From Actinomycetota bacterium (GTDB lineage Bacteria; Actinomycetota; Actinomycetes; S36-B12; CAIYMF01): a stretch of DNA of 64,000 bases. The DNA lies in NCBI GenBank assembly GCA_020161245.1, contig JAIUOK010000008.1, forward strand, positions 1 through 64,000, written 5' to 3'. Each line of letters begins with the position of its first letter. Within the stretch, counting starts at the first letter, position 1. A program made the position numbers and the translations under genes. The notes under the pieces were generated by a model that saw nothing but the letters and a program-made list of their open reading frames with translations, was not told the origin of the DNA and made no database searches. Of this stretch, positions 54,186-63,184 are shown piece by piece.

Positions 54186-54206
54186 TCCGCTGGCAGGATC
54201 GACGCC

Positions 54207-55175
54207 GTGCCGGTACGCCACCTCGTCGACCCGGAGTCGTGGGCCGCGTTCGAGTCGCTCCGCGCTCACGTGCCGATCGGCCCTGGCTCGGACGTCCCGC
54301 TCTCGGTCCGTCGCCAGATGTACGAGGGGATCATGCGCAACCTGTCGGCCGCAGAGCCGGATCCCCGCGTGCGATGGCACGACGACGAGGTCGGCGGCGT
54401 CGCCGTGCGCATCTACCGGCCCCGGCAGGCCGACGGGCGGCTGCCCGGCCTCGTCCACGTGCACGGCGGCGGCATGGTGGTAGGCAGCGTTCTCACGGAT
54501 CACGCCGACTGCCTCGACCTGTGCGCGCGCCACGGCGCCGTCGTGGTCTCGGTCGACTACCGCCTCGCGCCCGAGCACCCGCACCCCGCAGCCGTCGACG
54601 ACGTGTCGGCCGTGCTGGGGCGGGCGCTCGCGGGCGAGCTCGACGCCGTCGACCCGTCGCGGGTCGTGCTGCACGGCGTCAGCGCCGGCGGCGGTCTCGC
54701 CCTCGGCACCGTCCTACGCGCCCGCGACCGCGGCGAGGCACTGCCCGCCTCGGTCATCGCGATCTATCCGATGATCGACGACCGCAACGAGACGCCGTCC
54801 AGCCTGGCCGTGGACGACATCGGGGTGTGGGATCGAGGGCACAACGTCGAGGCCTGGTCCCTCTACCTCAACGGCCGCGAGGCCGATGCCTACGCCGCAC
54901 CCGCACGGGCAGTCGACCTCTCCGCGCTGCCGCCGGTCTACCTCGAGGTCGGCACGTGCGACCTCTTCCACGACGAGGTGGTCGAGCTCGGGCGGCGTCT
55001 GCGCGACGCCGGCAACGACGTCGACCTGCACGTGTGGCAGGGCGCGTTCCACGGCAGCGAGGGCATCGCGCCGGATGCGGCGCTGAGCCGCCGCATCATC
55101 GCCGTCCGAAGGGCTGCCGTCGCGCGAGCGCTGCACGTCGACGCGGCCGGCGGCATCGCTACGCTCGGGGCGTGA
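54207..55175 (+). CDS. alpha/beta-hydrolase fold-3 esterase (HSL family)
   Basis: A 322-residue HSL-type hydrolase with HVHGGGMVVGS, DYRLAPEHPHPAAVDD, nucleophile elbow GVSAGGGLA, acid in EVGTCDLFHDE and His in GAFHGSEG, a complete catalytic triad. GTG start. Its stop overlaps the GTG of the PaaX gene. Likely cytosolic short-chain or aryl esterase; substrate unknown. Confidence 0.88.
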   Translation: MPVRHLVDPESWAAFESLRAHVPIGPGSDVPLSVRRQMYEGIMRNLSAAEPDPRVRWHDDEVGGVAVRIYRPRQADGRLPGLVHVHGGGMVVGSVLTDHADCLDLCARHGAVVVSVDYRLAPEHPHPAAVDDVSAVLGRALAGELDAVDPSRVVLHGVSAGGGLALGTVLRARDRGEALPASVIAIYPMIDDRNETPSSLAVDDIGVWDRGHNVEAWSLYLNGREADAYAAPARAVDLSALPPVYLEVGTCDLFHDEVVELGRRLRDAGNDVDLHVWQGAFHGSEGIAPDAALSRRIIAVRRAAVARALHVDAAGGIATLGA

Positions 55176-56008
55176 CGAGCGGCGCCCCCGGACTCCCTCC
55201 GGTCGACCTGCGCCCGCAGTCCGTCCTGCTCACACTGTTCGGCGACTACGTCGACGGCGAGGGGCAGTACGTCGCGGCGCGCGGCGTGCTCGACCTGCTC
55301 GATACGGCCGGCGTCGGCGAGCACGCCACCCGCGCCACGCTCAACCGGATGGTGAAGCGCGGACTCCTTGCGCGCCAGGCGATCGGGCGGCAGGCCTACT
55401 TCGGGCTCACCGCCTTCGGACGACGCACGGTCCTCGACGGCCGCGAGCGGGCGCACCTCTCCGAGCTCGTCGACGCTGGATGGGACGGCCGCTGGACGCT
55501 GGTGTCGTTCTCGATGCCGGAGGATGCGTCCAAGCAGCGCCACGAGCTGCGGTCGCGGCTGCTGTGGGCCGGCTTCGGCATGGTGCAGCCCGGGCTGTGG
55601 GCGGCTCCCCGCTCGGTCGACGTCGCCGACCTGATCGCCGACCTCGACGGGCGGGAGCACGTCGACGTGTTCTCCGGTGCGCCGCAGGCCCCGAGCGACG
55701 GCGCGGAGATGCTGCGGCGCGCCTTCGACCTCGACGCGCTTGCTGCCCGCTACGACGAGTTCGCCACGCGATGGTCCCGCCTCGCCCGGGCCGGGGCGCG
55801 CAGGACCCAGGACCCGCTGGCGTGCCGCGTCGTACTCAGCACCGACTGGCTGCAAGTGATCCGCGAGGATCCCCGACTGCCGCTGGAGTTCCTCGACCCG
55901 CGCTGGCCGGCTCTCGAAGCGGGCCGCCTGTACCGCTCCTTCGACGAGGACCTCCGCCCGCTGGCGGAGGAGCAGGCCGCCGAGCGCCTCGACGTCGTCG
56001 TCGGCTAG
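55172..56008 (+). CDS. PaaX-family transcriptional regulator
   Basis: A 278-residue protein with N-terminal winged helix (SVLLTLFGDYV ... HATRATLNRMVKRGLLAR), central WTLVSFSMPEDASKQRHELRS-like Cas2-fold region (shown in part) and C-terminal PaaX domain. Family members repress aryl-CoA catabolism and respond to CoA thioesters such as phenylacetyl-CoA. GTG overlaps the esterase stop (GTGA). Its TAG and the TAG of the convergent amidohydrolase share the tetranucleotide CTAG. Likely regulates the CoA-thioester operon nearby. Confidence 0.88.
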   Translation: MTSGAPGLPPVDLRPQSVLLTLFGDYVDGEGQYVAARGVLDLLDTAGVGEHATRATLNRMVKRGLLARQAIGRQAYFGLTAFGRRTVLDGRERAHLSELVDAGWDGRWTLVSFSMPEDASKQRHELRSRLLWAGFGMVQPGLWAAPRSVDVADLIADLDGREHVDVFSGAPQAPSDGAEMLRRAFDLDALAARYDEFATRWSRLARAGARRTQDPLACRVVLSTDWLQVIREDPRLPLEFLDPRWPALEAGRLYRSFDEDLRPLAEEQAAERLDVVVG

Positions 56009-56883
56009 GCCTCCCGGGCCAGGCCGAGCACCCGGGCGGCGTTGTCCTTGAGGATGAGCGGCCGTACCTCGTCCTTGATGTCGAGCTCGGCGAAGTCGCG
56101 AAGCCATCGGTCGGGGAGGATCACCGGGAAGTCCGAGCCGAACATCACTTTGTCCTTGAGCAGCGTGTTCGCGTAGCGGACCAGCTGCGGCGGGAAGTAC
56201 TTCGGCGACCAGCCCGAGAGGTCGATGTAGACGTTGGCCTTGTGGGTCGCGACCGCGAGCGCCTCGTCCTGCCAGGGGAACGACGGGTGGGCGATGATCA
56301 CGGTGAGGCCCGGGAAGTCGGCGGCGACGTCGTCGAGCAGCATCGGGTCGGAGTAGCGCAGCCGCAGCCCGCCGCCACCCGGGAGCCCCGCTCCGATGCC
56401 GGTCTGCCCGCTGTGGAACAGCGCCGGCACCTGCAGCTCCTCGAGCACCTCGAGCACCGGGTGCGCAAGACCGTCGGCGGGCGAGAACCCCTGCAGCGTC
56501 GGGTGGAACTTGAAGCCGCGCGCCCCCGCCTCGACCAGCCGGCGGGCGCGCGCAGCGGCGTCGGGCCGGTGCGGGTCGACGCTCGCGAACGGGATCAGCA
56601 CGTCCGCATGGCGCCGCGCCGCCTCGAGCACGTCCTCGTTGGGGATCGGCGCATGCTCGAGCTGGTGCTCGGCGTCGACCGTGAAGACCACGGCCGCCAT
56701 CGACCGCTCGCGGTAGTGCGCGGCGAGCTCGTCGAGGGTCGGCATCCGGTGGTCGCCGGCCTTGAAGTACGCGGCCGACCCCTCCATGAGCGACGCCGGC
56801 AGGCTCGGATGCCCGTCCGCGCCCACCTCGGCATGGGTGTGCACGTCGATCGCGACGATGCGGTCGAGGTCGAGGGCGCTCAT
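56005..56883 (-). CDS. amidohydrolase-2 family protein
   Basis: A 292-residue metal-dependent TIM-barrel hydrolase/decarboxylase: HxH as DVHTHAEV near residue 14, GFKFHPTLQGF, LFHSGQTG, VIIAHPSFPWQDEA and FGSDFPVI (metal Asp). Belongs to the ACMSD/LigJ/resorcylate-decarboxylase-like group; substrates include aromatic acids. Last gene of the minus-strand operon starting at 60571. Confidence 0.88.
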   Translation of the reverse strand: MSALDLDRIVAIDVHTHAEVGADGHPSLPASLMEGSAAYFKAGDHRMPTLDELAAHYRERSMAAVVFTVDAEHQLEHAPIPNEDVLEAARRHADVLIPFASVDPHRPDAAARARRLVEAGARGFKFHPTLQGFSPADGLAHPVLEVLEELQVPALFHSGQTGIGAGLPGGGGLRLRYSDPMLLDDVAADFPGLTVIIAHPSFPWQDEALAVATHKANVYIDLSGWSPKYFPPQLVRYANTLLKDKVMFGSDFPVILPDRWLRDFAELDIKDEVRPLILKDNAARVLGLAREA

Positions 56884-56904
56884 CGTGGCTCCTGGGATCG
56901 CGGA

Positions 56905-57822
56905 TCAGCGGGGGAGGTCGGGCTCGGCGGCGCGCGCCGCGAGGATCTGGGCGAGCACCCGGTCGCGTGCGGACGCGAGCCGCTCGGTGGTCAGGCCGTC
57001 GAGCTCGGCGTCCATCTGCTCGACGACGGTGCCGATCAGCTCGTCGCCCCACTCGGGCTGGCCGAGCGTGCCCCACCACTCGACCATGGGCGGCCCGAGG
57101 TGCGCCAGGGTGTGAGCGATGCCGCCCGGTCCGCCGGACAGGTGCTGGCCGGCGAACGGCCCGACGACGGCCCAGCGCAGCCCCGGGCCCTGCGTGATCG
57201 CGGCGTCGACGTCGGCCACGGTGACGACGCCGCGCTGCACCAGGCTGTAGGCCTCGCGCCAGAGCGCCGCCTGGAGCCGGTTCACGACGTGCCCGGGGAG
57301 CTCGGCCCGCACGTGCACGGGCCGCTTGCCCAGCAACGCGTAGAACCCCATCGCCCGCTCGACCGCCCACGCGGCCGTCGCCACCCCGCCGACGACCTCG
57401 ACGAGGGGCACGACGTCGGCCGGGTGGAAGGGGTGGCCGACGAGGAGGCGCTCGGGATGACGCTTGCACGCCGCCTGCATCGACGTCGGGGTGAGGCCCG
57501 ACGAGCTGCTCGCGATGACCGTCGACGCCGGTGCTGCGGCATCGATCCGTTCGATGATCGCGGCTTTGAGTTCGGAGACCTCGGGGCCGCTCTCCTGCAC
57601 GAAGACCGCCTCAGCCACGGCGCCGGCCAGGTCGTCGAACCACTCCAGGCGCCCGGCGAGCCTCTCCGCCGAGAGCCCTCGTGAAGCGAGCGCCTCGACG
57701 AGCCGGGCGTGCGCGCCGTCCCCCGGGTCGTGCGCGTGCACGACGTGGCCCTGCGTCAGGAGCAGCGAGGCCCATGCGGCGCCGATGGTGCCCGTGCCGA
57801 CGACCGCGACCGGGCCGGTCAC
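56905..57822 (-). CDS. 3-hydroxyacyl-CoA dehydrogenase family protein
   Basis: A 305-residue NAD-dependent dehydrogenase: GTGTIGAAWA Rossmann motif, IASSSSGLTPT, catalytic His in VGHPFHPADVVPLVEVV and HVVNRLQAALWREA. Close to L-carnitine/3-hydroxybutyryl-CoA dehydrogenase relatives. GTG overlaps the synthetase stop. Works with the enoyl-CoA hydratase of the same operon to oxidise a 3-hydroxyacyl-CoA. Confidence 0.9.
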   Translation of the reverse strand: MTGPVAVVGTGTIGAAWASLLLTQGHVVHAHDPGDGAHARLVEALASRGLSAERLAGRLEWFDDLAGAVAEAVFVQESGPEVSELKAAIIERIDAAAPASTVIASSSSGLTPTSMQAACKRHPERLLVGHPFHPADVVPLVEVVGGVATAAWAVERAMGFYALLGKRPVHVRAELPGHVVNRLQAALWREAYSLVQRGVVTVADVDAAITQGPGLRWAVVGPFAGQHLSGGPGGIAHTLAHLGPPMVEWWGTLGQPEWGDELIGTVVEQMDAELDGLTTERLASARDRVLAQILAARAAEPDLPR

Positions 57823-59783
57823 TGCCCGCCTCCGCCGGAGGCGAGGAAGAGGTCGAGCGTCGTCGGGTCGAGCAGCGAGTCGCGGCTTGCGACGTCGTCG
57901 GGCGAGGCGCCGAGCAGGATGCGCTTCACCGGGAGCTCGAGCTTCTTGCCCGTGCGGCTGCGCGGGATCGCCGGCACGTAGCGCACGGCGTCGGGCACAT
58001 GCCGCGGGGAGAGGCTGGCGCGGATCTCCGCGGCGATGCGCCGCTCGAGGTCGGGCGCGGGCTCCGCTCCCTCGGCGAGCACGACGTAGAGGATCAGCTC
58101 GCCCGGGCCGCCCTCCGGATCCTCGAGGTGCACCACCAGGCTGTCGACGACCTCGGGGAACTCCTCGACGACGCCGTAGAAGTCGGCTGTGCCGAGGCGA
58201 ACGCCTCCGCGGTTGAGCGTGGCGTCGGACCGTCCGGTGATGACGACGCTCCCGCGCTCTGCGAAGCGGGCCCAGTCGCCCATCCGCCAGATCCCGGGGT
58301 ACATGTCGAAGTACGCCGCGCGGTAGCGCGATCCGTCGTCGTCGCCCCAGAAGCCCACCGGCATCGACGGCATCGGGCGGGTGATGACCAGCTCCCCGAG
58401 ATCGCCCACGACCTCGCGGCCGAACGGGTCGTACGCCGCGGCTGCGACACCGAGCACCGCGCCCGACATCTCGCCGGCGTACACGGGCTGCAGCGGGCTC
58501 GCCGCCACGAGGCCGGTGCACACGTCCGTGCCGCCGCTGCCGACGTTGAGCAGCACGTCCTGGCCGAACTGCTCGACCAGCCAGACGAAGCCCTCGGTGG
58601 CGAGAGGCGCACCGGCGCAACCGATCTGCTCGACGGCCGCGAGGTCGAAGTCGCGCGCGGGCTCGATGCCGGCCTTGCGGCTGGCGAGCACATAGCCGGG
58701 GCTCACGCCCACGAGGGTCGCCCGCGTCTCGGCGGCCCAGCGCCACTGCTGGCCGGGGTCCGGGTGCATCGGGTTGCCGTCGATGAGCACCGACGCCGCG
58801 CCATGCAGCAGCGCTGAGATCACGGTGTTCCAGAGCATCCACGCCGTGGTGGAGAACCAGAGCAGCCGCGAGCCCTCGCGCAGGTCCCACGACAGGCCCT
58901 GGCTCTTGAGCTGCTCGACGAGCAGGCCGCCGTGGCAGTGCACGATCGCCTTCGGCTTGCCCGTCGTACCGGACGTGAACAGCACGACCATCGGGTGGTC
59001 GAACGGCACAGCCTCGTACGCCGGCTCTGCCGGCAGCGCGGTCAGCTCGTCCCACGTGGTCGCGTCAGGCACCTCGCCGTCGCCGTAGGGAACGACGACG
59101 ACGTGCTCGACCGTGGGCAGCCCGGCGCGGATCTCGGCCACCTCGGCGGTGCGGTCGATCGCCTTCTCGCCGTATACGTACCCCGGCACGACGAGGAGCA
59201 CCTTCGGATCGATCTGCGAGAACCGGTCGACGATCGCCCGGTGACCGAACTCCGGCGCGCAGCTCGCCCACACCGCGCCCAGGCTGATGGTCGCGAGATA
59301 GGCGATCGCCGTCTCGGTGATGTTGGGCAGGTAGGCCACGACGCGGTCGCCCTTGCCGACGCCGAGCCGCTGCAGCCCTGCACGGGCCCGCGCCACCTGC
59401 TCGGCCAGCTGGCCGCGGGTCGTCTCGCGCGGCCCGCGGGTCTGCGAGCGCTCGATGAGCGCCAGACCCTGCGGATCTCGCCACGCACCGACCGCGTGCT
59501 CGGCGTAGTTGAGGGTGGCTCCCGGGAACCACTGCGCACCGGGCATGGCCGCGTCGCCGAGCACCGCGGTGTGCGGGGAGTGCGCGAGCACCCCGAAGTA
59601 GTCCCAGATGCTCTGCCAGAAGGCGTCGAGGTCGTCGACCGACCAGGCGTAGAGGTCGTCGTAGCCCTCGAAGGACAGACCCCGCTCCGACTCGAGCCAG
59701 CGCAGGTAGTCGCCGATCACCGAGCGCTCGCGCGCCCACTCCGGCACGGGGCGGATGACGGCGCCCTCCTCCACCGCGGTCAC
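57819..59783 (-). CDS. acetoacetyl-CoA synthetase-like acyl-CoA ligase
   Basis: A 654-residue ANL-family ligase of acetoacetyl-CoA synthetase type: N-terminal WARERSVIGDYLRWL, ATP loop LFTSGTTGKPKAIVH, STTAWMLWN, GSGGTDVCTG, WRMGDWARF, SDATLNRGGVRLG and C-terminal catalytic Lys in RTGKKLELPVKR. It activates a carboxylic acid (acetoacetate or a related 3-oxo acid) to its CoA ester with ATP. GTG overlaps the stop of the enoyl-CoA hydratase gene. Confidence 0.9.
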   Translation of the reverse strand: MTAVEEGAVIRPVPEWARERSVIGDYLRWLESERGLSFEGYDDLYAWSVDDLDAFWQSIWDYFGVLAHSPHTAVLGDAAMPGAQWFPGATLNYAEHAVGAWRDPQGLALIERSQTRGPRETTRGQLAEQVARARAGLQRLGVGKGDRVVAYLPNITETAIAYLATISLGAVWASCAPEFGHRAIVDRFSQIDPKVLLVVPGYVYGEKAIDRTAEVAEIRAGLPTVEHVVVVPYGDGEVPDATTWDELTALPAEPAYEAVPFDHPMVVLFTSGTTGKPKAIVHCHGGLLVEQLKSQGLSWDLREGSRLLWFSTTAWMLWNTVISALLHGAASVLIDGNPMHPDPGQQWRWAAETRATLVGVSPGYVLASRKAGIEPARDFDLAAVEQIGCAGAPLATEGFVWLVEQFGQDVLLNVGSGGTDVCTGLVAASPLQPVYAGEMSGAVLGVAAAAYDPFGREVVGDLGELVITRPMPSMPVGFWGDDDGSRYRAAYFDMYPGIWRMGDWARFAERGSVVITGRSDATLNRGGVRLGTADFYGVVEEFPEVVDSLVVHLEDPEGGPGELILYVVLAEGAEPAPDLERRIAAEIRASLSPRHVPDAVRYVPAIPRSRTGKKLELPVKRILLGASPDDVASRDSLLDPTTLDLFLASGGGGQ

Positions 59784-60571
59784 GGGGCGCCCTCGACCCG
59801 CACCTTGGCGCCGCGGCCCTCGAGGAACGCCTGCATGCGGGCCTGCGCGTCGTCGGAGCTCGAGGCCACGGCGGCCATGAGCGACTCGAGGAGGTAACCC
59901 TCGTTCGGCGCCACCTCCGCGATCCGCGGCAGGGCCTGCAGGACGGCGAACGCCGTGACCGGCGCGACGGCCGCGGCTTTGCGCGCGAGCTCGAGGGCCT
60001 TGTCGAGCGCCTCGCCCTCGCCGACGAGGTACTGGGAGATGCCGGCCTCGTGGCCCTCGGCGGCGGTATAGACGCGGCCCGTCAGCATGAGGTCGGTCAT
60101 CCGAGGCACGCCGATGAGGCGCGACAGCCGGACCGAGCCGCCGCCGCCCAGGAACAGGCCCCGCTGGCCCTCGGGCAGCGCGTAGAACGCCGACGGCTCG
60201 GCGACGCGGATGTGGGTAGCGCTCGCGATCTCCAGGCCGCCTCCGATCACCGCGCCGGCGAGCGCCGTCACGACGGGCAGCCCGGCCTGGCCGATCGTCG
60301 TGGTGACGCGGTGCCACATCCGGCTGTGGTGCATGCCGGCCTCGGCGTCGGTCGCGCTCAGGTCGGACAGGTCGAGACCGGCGCAGAAGTGCGGCCCGCG
60401 GCCCGCCAGCACGACCGCCCGGACGCCGTCGGGCGGCGCGAGGAAGAACGACTCGAGGCCCAGCAGCGTGCGGGTGTCCATGGCGTTGCGCTTGGGCTCG
60501 CGGTCGATGAGGACGACCGCGACGTCGCCCCGGACGTCGACGGTCAGGGTGTCGGGCAGCTCGGCAGGCAT
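59780..60571 (-). CDS. enoyl-CoA hydratase/isomerase
   Basis: A 263-residue crotonase-fold protein with LIDREPKRNAMD, oxyanion-hole FCAGLDLSDL, GAVIGGGLEIA and ALPEGQRGLFLGGGGS. First gene of the four-gene operon 60571-56005. A clear promoter places the transcription start at or very near the ATG, so the mRNA is probably leaderless. Substrate unknown; an aromatic or branched acyl-CoA is possible. Confidence 0.9.
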   Translation of the reverse strand: MPAELPDTLTVDVRGDVAVVLIDREPKRNAMDTRTLLGLESFFLAPPDGVRAVVLAGRGPHFCAGLDLSDLSATDAEAGMHHSRMWHRVTTTIGQAGLPVVTALAGAVIGGGLEIASATHIRVAEPSAFYALPEGQRGLFLGGGGSVRLSRLIGVPRMTDLMLTGRVYTAAEGHEAGISQYLVGEGEALDKALELARKAAAVAPVTAFAVLQALPRIAEVAPNEGYLLESLMAAVASSSDDAQARMQAFLEGRGAKVRVEGAP

Positions 60572-60577
60572 GCGACG

Positions 60578-60606
60578 ACGTTAGACATCCCCACTACTGC
60601 CGTCAA
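60578..60606 (-). promoter_or_regulatory. promoter of the CoA-thioester operon, probably leaderless
   Basis: On the minus strand TTGACG-N17-TAACGT, ending seven bases before the ATG at 60571. Upstream lies the perfect palindrome GTCGTACGAC (60613-60622), a possible regulator site. Confidence 0.6.
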
Positions 60607-60624
60607 GACAGTGTCGTACGACGA

Positions 60625-62055
60625 TCACGCCGGGACGACGGCCGCACGGCACAGCGACCACAGCTCCTCGACATCGGCGAGCTCGGTCGCCTCGGCGCCG
60701 ATCGAGACCCGCACCGTCCAGCGGCCGCCGATCACCGCGGGGGTCACGAACGCCCGCCCCGTGGCGTTCACGCGCTCGCACCACGCGAGGGTGTGCTCGT
60801 CGAGCACCTCGCCCTCGAGCGGCGCCCCGTCGACGACCGGGATGTGGCGCAGGCACACCGTCTGCAGCGGCACGGGGGCGACCACCTGCCATCCGGGCTC
60901 CGACTCCGCCTGCTCGCGAAGCCACTGCGCGTTGGCCAGGTCGCGCCGCAGCCGCGCGCGGATCGCCTCGGCGCCGTCGAGACGCAGGTGGAACCACAGC
61001 TTGAGCGCGCGGAACCGGCGCCCGAGCGGGATGCCCCAGTCCTTGTACTGCGTGACCTCGCCGTCGACCGCCGACCGCAGGTACGACGGGTTCGTCGACA
61101 TCACGCGCACGAGGTGCTCGACGTCGCGGACGTAGAGCAGCGACGTGTCGAGGATCGTGCCCATCCACTTGTGCGGGTTCCACCCCAGCGAGTCCGCGCC
61201 CTCGACGCCGTCGAGCATCCAGCGGCACTCGGGCAGCAGCATCGCCGAGCCCGCCATCGCGGCGTCGACATGCACCCACGCGCCGTGCTCGCGGGCCGCC
61301 TCGACGATCGCTGCGACGTCGTCGACCGCAGTGGTGCCCGTGGTGCCGACAGACGCGACGACGGCAGCCGGCCGGCGTCCTGCGGCGACGTCGTCGGCCA
61401 TGGCCCGGCGGAGCGCGTCGACGTCCATCGCGAACGTCGCCGGGTCGACGTCGATCATCCGCAGATTGTCGCGCCCGAAACCCGCGAGCAGCACGGCCTT
61501 AGGCGTCGACGAGTGCGCCTGGGTGGACGTGTAGACGACGAGCGGCGCAGGCTCGGCCTGCAGGCCGCCGCGCGTCTCCGACAGCCCGCTCGCCCGCTCG
61601 CGCGCGGCCAGCATCGCGACGAGGACACCGGTGGACGCCGTGTCGTGGATGGCACCGTGCCACGCGTCGGACAGGCCGGTGAGCTCGCGCAGCCAGTCGG
61701 TGACGACCTCCTCCACCTCGGTGAGCGCAGGCGCCGACTGCCAGGTGATGCCGAGGGCGCCGAGCCCGGACGACGCCAGGTCGCCGAGCACCGAGGCGAG
61801 CGAGGCGTTGGACGGGAACCACGCGAAGTAGCCCGGATGCTGCACCTGGGTGAGACCGGGCACGACGACGTCGGACAGATCGCGCAGCAGGTCGTCGAAC
61901 GCCTGGGGCTGCTCGGGCGGAGCGGTCGCAAGGGCGTCGCGCACCTGGCCCGGGGCGACGGTGCTGCGCACCGGCAGATCCGGGACACGGGCCCGGAAGT
62001 CGGCGATCCAGTCCACGAGCTCGTGGGCGGCTGCCCGGAACTCCTCCGGCTGCAC
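60625..62055 (-). CDS. pyridoxal-phosphate-dependent aromatic amino acid decarboxylase
   Basis: A 476-residue group II decarboxylase: HPGYFAWFPSNASLASVLGD at ~73, VVYTSTQAHSS with the PLP-stacking His181, VGTTGTTAVDD, VDAAMAG (Asp264) and the PLP lysine K296 in NPHKWMGT. Family reaction: decarboxylation of Tyr, DOPA, Phe, Trp or 5-HTP to the amine; specificity cannot be read here. Own transcription unit; 173 bases upstream hold only a short CTCCGG-CACG-CCGGAG hairpin. Confidence 0.92.
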   Translation of the reverse strand: MQPEEFRAAAHELVDWIADFRARVPDLPVRSTVAPGQVRDALATAPPEQPQAFDDLLRDLSDVVVPGLTQVQHPGYFAWFPSNASLASVLGDLASSGLGALGITWQSAPALTEVEEVVTDWLRELTGLSDAWHGAIHDTASTGVLVAMLAARERASGLSETRGGLQAEPAPLVVYTSTQAHSSTPKAVLLAGFGRDNLRMIDVDPATFAMDVDALRRAMADDVAAGRRPAAVVASVGTTGTTAVDDVAAIVEAAREHGAWVHVDAAMAGSAMLLPECRWMLDGVEGADSLGWNPHKWMGTILDTSLLYVRDVEHLVRVMSTNPSYLRSAVDGEVTQYKDWGIPLGRRFRALKLWFHLRLDGAEAIRARLRRDLANAQWLREQAESEPGWQVVAPVPLQTVCLRHIPVVDGAPLEGEVLDEHTLAWCERVNATGRAFVTPAVIGGRWTVRVSIGAEATELADVEELWSLCRAAVVPA

Positions 62056-62228
62056 GGTGCCTCCTCGCCTCGGCGTCGCCCCATCCTGGCCGACGCAGCG
62101 GATCGGCGAGCAGCCCGGTCCTCGGCGGCGCCGGACGCGGGCACCCGGTCGGGCGCACCCCGGTCGACTCCGGCACGCCGGAGGTCCACACTCGCCTCCG
62201 GGGGGCTTTCGGGCAGGGGGTTGCCGGC

Positions 62229-63053
62229 ATGTCCCGGTGGCGGTTGAGCGCCGCGGGACGGATCGTCGCGGTCTACCTCGTCGTGTCCGTCCTCTGGATC
62301 GTGCTGTCCGACCAGATCGTGGCGGCCGTCGTGAGCGAGGGCTCCGAGCAGGTCGTCCAGAGCTACAAGGGCATCGCGTTCGTCCTGGTCACGGCCGCGC
62401 TGATCTACGCCCTCATCCGGCAGCACTCCAAGCGGCTCGAGGCCGAGGCCCAGCGCGTGGAGGACGCCTACGACCAGACCCTGCTGGGCTGGGCCGCGGC
62501 GCTCGACCTGCGCGACCGCAGCACCGCGCAGCACACCGAGCGGGTCACGCTGCTCACCGTCTCGCTGGCGCGACGGATGGGAGTCGGCCACGACGAGCTG
62601 ATGCGCGTGCGACGGGGGGCGCTGCTCCACGACATCGGCAAGATGGGCGTGCCCGACGCGATCCTCACCAAGCCTGGTCCGCTCACCGACGACGAATGGG
62701 TCCAGATGCGCCAGCACCCCGCGCTCGCGCTGCGGTTCCTCGACGGCATCGAGTACCTGCGCGACTGCCTCGACATCCCCTCCTGCCACCACGAGAAGTG
62801 GGACGGCAGCGGCTACCCGCGCGGGCTGTCCGGCGCGCAGATCCCGCTGCAGGCGCGGATGTTCGCCGTCGTCGACGTCTACGACGCCGTGACCTCGAAA
62901 CGCCCGTACCGCGAGCCGATGCCGCGCGACGAGGCGCTCGACCTCATCCGCCAGGGCAGCGGCAGCCACTTCGACCCCGACGTCGTCGAGCAGTTCGTCG
63001 GCCTCGTGACGGAGGGCCCGGCGCTGGCGGCAGGGCCCCTCGGCCGCGACTGA
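62229..63053 (+). CDS. membrane-anchored HD-GYP domain protein
   Basis: A 274-residue protein with two N-terminal membrane helices (~12-32 and ~47-66) enclosing a short loop, then a linker and an HD-GYP domain: QHTERVTLLT, LLHDIGKMGVPDAIL (HD plus metal residues), CHHEKWDGSGYPRGL (GYP) and DVYDAVTSKRPYR. Family members degrade cyclic di-GMP or similar nucleotides. The signalling role and partner are unknown. Confidence 0.92.
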   Translation: MSRWRLSAAGRIVAVYLVVSVLWIVLSDQIVAAVVSEGSEQVVQSYKGIAFVLVTAALIYALIRQHSKRLEAEAQRVEDAYDQTLLGWAAALDLRDRSTAQHTERVTLLTVSLARRMGVGHDELMRVRRGALLHDIGKMGVPDAILTKPGPLTDDEWVQMRQHPALALRFLDGIEYLRDCLDIPSCHHEKWDGSGYPRGLSGAQIPLQARMFAVVDVYDAVTSKRPYREPMPRDEALDLIRQGSGSHFDPDVVEQFVGLVTEGPALAAGPLGRD

Positions 63054-63184
63054 GCGCAGCCCCGCTCACCACGGCGCCCGCCGACCTGGCGAGACGACGG
63101 CACCGGGTGCGCCGTACCGGCGGTTGGCTGCCGGGCGCGATCGGACATGATGCTCGGCAAGCACCGAGCCGACGAGGAGCACCG

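Noticed and set aside
63054..63184. Possible small RNA or riboswitch ahead of the agmatine deiminase gene
   Set aside because: 131 bases with only short GC-rich complementarities; no conserved structure could be recognised.
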